This document shows positions 62,172-64,000 of a stretch of DNA of 64,000 nt, piece after piece. The position numbers and the translations under genes are program-made. The notes below the pieces were generated by a model, which made no database searches, was not told the origin of the DNA, and saw only the letters and a list, made by a program, of their open reading frames with translations. The stretch lies in the NCBI RefSeq assembly GCF_009176305.1, contig NZ_BLAJ01000013.1:26825-90824 (forward strand), in the 5' to 3' direction. Every line of letters starts with the position of its first letter. Positions within the stretch are counted from its first letter, which is position 1. Source of the DNA: Martinezella dioscoreae (GTDB lineage: Bacteria > Pseudomonadota > Alphaproteobacteria > Rhizobiales > Rhizobiaceae).

Positions 62172-63571
62172 AAGAAGGAGGCGGCCAATTCCGGCGGTCC
62201 CTGTAGCGCATGCGCCATGAAACTCAAGGCACCCTTCAAGGCCTCGCGGCCTATTGGGCCACCGAGACAAACGCGCACGGCCTCAGGTGCCACGCCGTCT
62301 ACCGTGAATGCGTCGCTTGCGACAACGCCGATACCTGCATTGCGCATATGGCTGCCGAAGGTGGCACGCGTCCAGCCGTTACCCAGCGGCAGCCAGATGT
62401 TAAAGCTGATGGGGTCAGCCCGATAGCTGCCTGATGGCAATGTGTCAGCGACCATCTCCTGGCGAGCGGCGGCCTCCGTACGAATGAAACGCAGAATACC
62501 ATCGGCAGTGCCATCTTCGATCCAGCGCGTCGCAAGCGCCATGTTGAGCGGCGACGCCATGACATTGTTGCTTCGCATCGCACTCACGAAGGGCCATATC
62601 GACCGGGTATCCGGCGCCACGACGAAGGCCAAACGCAACCCCGCACCGATGCACTTTGCCAATCCACCGATATGCCAGGTCAGATCCGGGGCGATTGCAG
62701 CCATTGGCGCTGGCGCATCCAGCGGAATGAAGCCATAGGCATCGTCCTCGATGATCGGCACACGATATTTGCGGGCAATTGCGGCAATCGCTTCGCGCCG
62801 CGCCTGCGGAATCGTCAGCGTCGTCGGATTTTGCAGTGTCGGGTTGAGGTAAAGCGCCTTCGGTCGCAGGCGCTCGCAGCTGTCTTCAAAAGCTTCCGGC
62901 AAGACACCTTCCTCATCCATCGCCAGGCCCGAGAGATTGAGCCGGAGCTGCGCCGCAATCGAACGCATGCCGGGATAGGTAATATTTTCCGAGAGAACGG
63001 TTTCGCCTGGCTTGGCCAAGAGGCCAAAGATCGCCAGCAAGGCCGGGTGCGCGCCGGGTGTTATGAAGATGCGCTCCTGTGTCGGGGTGAGGCCCCGGCG
63101 GCTGAGCCAGATTGCGGCGGCCTCCTTGTCCACAGCCAGGCCGCCAAATCCCTGATACCGCAGCAAGGGAATAAGATCGACCGCTACGGCCGACATGCCC
63201 TCCTGCATGCGGGCCAGAAGATCCGGATCGCTCGGTTCCGGCGGGAGATTCATCGAAAAATCGATCGCGGAGGCACGACGCGGATCGGAAGCGGCGTCGA
63301 GAGCAAAACTTCGGCGCTCCCTCTCCTGCCTGCCAGTCACGAACGTCCCGCGTCCGACATGGGAATCCACAAGCCCACGCTTCTGCGCCTCGACATAGCC
63401 GCGCGCAACGGTCGTAAAATCGATGCTGAGACGCTTGGCAAGCGCGCGTTGCGGCGGCAACCTGTCCCCGGCGGCAAGAACGCCGCTGCGCAAATCCATC
63501 TCGATCAAGTCGGCTATGGCAATGTAGCGGGGGCTGGAGGAGCGGCTGAGATCGGGATGCCAGTCTTTCAT
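62168..63571 (-). CDS. MocR/PdxR-type regulator (GntR HTH fused to aminotransferase domain)
   Basis: This is a 467-residue protein. Residues about 10-75 are a GntR winged helix (LPPQRALAKRLSIDFTTVARGYVEAQKRGLVDSHVGRGTFV). Residues about 100-467 are a fold-type I PLP aminotransferase domain: NPTLQNPTTL, VPIIEDDAYGF and the PLP Lys in WHIGGLAKCIGAGLRLAFVV. MocR proteins sense PLP or amino compounds and regulate nearby genes; no target is visible in the window. ATG at 63571 has GGAG nine bases upstream and fits the family N-terminus; an earlier ATG at 63628 overlaps the promoter repeats. Its TAG stop lies in the CTAG target duplication of the IS, which spared the coding sequence. Confidence 0.88.
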   Translation of the reverse strand: MKDWHPDLSRSSSPRYIAIADLIEMDLRSGVLAAGDRLPPQRALAKRLSIDFTTVARGYVEAQKRGLVDSHVGRGTFVTGRQERERRSFALDAASDPRRASAIDFSMNLPPEPSDPDLLARMQEGMSAVAVDLIPLLRYQGFGGLAVDKEAAAIWLSRRGLTPTQERIFITPGAHPALLAIFGLLAKPGETVLSENITYPGMRSIAAQLRLNLSGLAMDEEGVLPEAFEDSCERLRPKALYLNPTLQNPTTLTIPQARREAIAAIARKYRVPIIEDDAYGFIPLDAPAPMAAIAPDLTWHIGGLAKCIGAGLRLAFVVAPDTRSIWPFVSAMRSNNVMASPLNMALATRWIEDGTADGILRFIRTEAAARQEMVADTLPSGSYRADPISFNIWLPLGNGWTRATFGSHMRNAGIGVVASDAFTVDGVAPEAVRVCLGGPIGREALKGALSFMAHALQGPPELAASFF

Positions 63572-63903
63572 TTCATGCTCCGCACGAGACCAGACCTGAG
63601 CTGAAACTCCGGCCGGCATTGATGGCATATCATTGCATACAATTCCCGCTATGTGGAGCTATCTACCGCATTTTTCATCTCTAAGAAAACCAAATATCCC
63701 AATATTTTCGAGCCATGAATGCCTTGAACCAGCCGATACTCCCGTAATTGACGGCATGACAAAGCTGTTTGACCAACTCGGCAGCCATAAACCCAGGAAC
63801 CTATATCCCGGTTATCGCCATTCGCTCTTGCGAGCGCGGCACGCCGGTTTTGGTCCGGCGTGCCGATCATATGGCAAAGTTCCATCAAGGATGGGACGCT
63901 CGC
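63572..63903. other. Non-coding stretch with MocR promoter repeats and tandem hairpins
   Basis: I see no convincing gene in these 332 bases. The part next to the MocR start holds a direct repeat GCATA (63625-63629 and 63635-63639, one helical turn apart), the kind of site MocR proteins bind. Farther out are two adjacent hairpins: CGCTC-TTGC-GAGCG (63823-63836) and an 11-bp perfect stem (63837-63847 with 63855-63865, loop TTTTGGT). The hairpins lie downstream of the gene entering from the right edge and may end its transcript, though no T run follows. Confidence 0.5.
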
Positions 63904-64000
63904 TCATTTTTCCTGAGTGAGCGCGGCTTTCGCTTTCGCTTGATCATCCACCAGTTCGTACCACATGGCGTTGAGGACAGCGAATGCTGCGGCCAGAGGA
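63904..64000 (-). CDS. C-terminal fragment of an unidentified gene, cut by window edge
   Basis: The last 31 codons of a minus-strand frame read LAAAFAVLNAMWYELVDDQAKAKAALTQEK at the C-terminus and end in TGA. The Ala-rich amphipathic ending and codon use look protein-coding, and a hairpin pair lies 40-80 bases downstream. The family cannot be named from so little sequence. Confidence 0.45.
   Translation of the reverse strand, partial: PLAAAFAVLNAMWYELVDDQAKAKAALTQEK

Noticed and set aside
63633..63920. 95-codon plus-strand frame near the right end
   Set aside because: No ribosome site, overlaps the MocR promoter repeats and the two hairpins, and the product shows no family features.

Overview
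The window is GC-rich, densely coded DNA from an alphaproteobacterium of the Rhizobium/Agrobacterium group. That is inferred from the families present (ABC importers with dedicated catabolic operons, a fused carnitine dehydrogenase/thioesterase, a ribitol dehydrogenase/ribulokinase pair, an IS5-family element) and from codon use; no rRNA, tRNA or housekeeping marker is available to fix the species. Six ABC importer sets or parts of sets in 64 kb suggest a chromid or megaplasmid of a plant-associated, nutritionally versatile bacterium.

Layout. (1) 1-1867: the 3' end of an SDR gene, a shared terminator, uppP and a small membrane protein. (2) 1972-15356: a GntR regulator divergent from a D-apiose/D-apionate catabolic operon: RuBisCO-like protein, OiaK kinase, ApnO oxidoisomerase, a ribose-type ABC importer with a DUF2291 lipoprotein, ApsD dehydrogenase, ApnL lactonase and a DhaK/DhaL kinase pair. 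(3) 15444-21219: a second sugar ABC importer (MalEFG/UgpC type) that encloses a cytoplasmic GH140-like (DUF5060/DUF4038) glycosidase. The same short motif, CTCATNATACCA, lies before the RuBisCO-like gene, before apnO and before this second importer. This suggests one regulon that imports free apiose and also apiose-containing glycosides and releases apiose inside the cell. (4) 21243-25827: a small hypothetical protein, a TMADH/DgcA-like flavin oxidoreductase, an EamA transporter and a LysR regulator. (5) 25802-38696: a GlxA/CdhR-like regulator divergent from a gamma-butyrobetaine/carnitine operon (BKACE, carnitine dehydrogenase-thioesterase, acyl-CoA dehydrogenase, ADP-forming CoA ligase, CaiD hydratase) followed by a peptide/opine-type ABC importer.

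(6) 38701-46238: an unusual carrier-like/thioesterase protein, an XRE regulator, a second binding protein closely related to the one in region 5, a CocE hydrolase, an HSL-type hydrolase and a hydroxynitrile-lyase-like cupin. (7) 46376-53085: a ribitol operon (XylFHG-type importer, RbtD, RbtK) with an AraC regulator. (8) 53313-60451: a GntR regulator, a Dpp/Opp-type ABC importer and a DapA-family lyase, with a clear palindromic operator before the regulator. (9) 60714-64000: a DUF983 protein preceded by a long AT-rich palindrome, an 847-bp IS5-family element inserted at CTAG exactly on the stop codon of a MocR-type regulator, and the C-terminus of a gene that runs off the window.

No CRISPR array, tRNA, rRNA or prophage was seen. 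The most interesting system is the combined apiose/apioside locus in regions 2 and 3.
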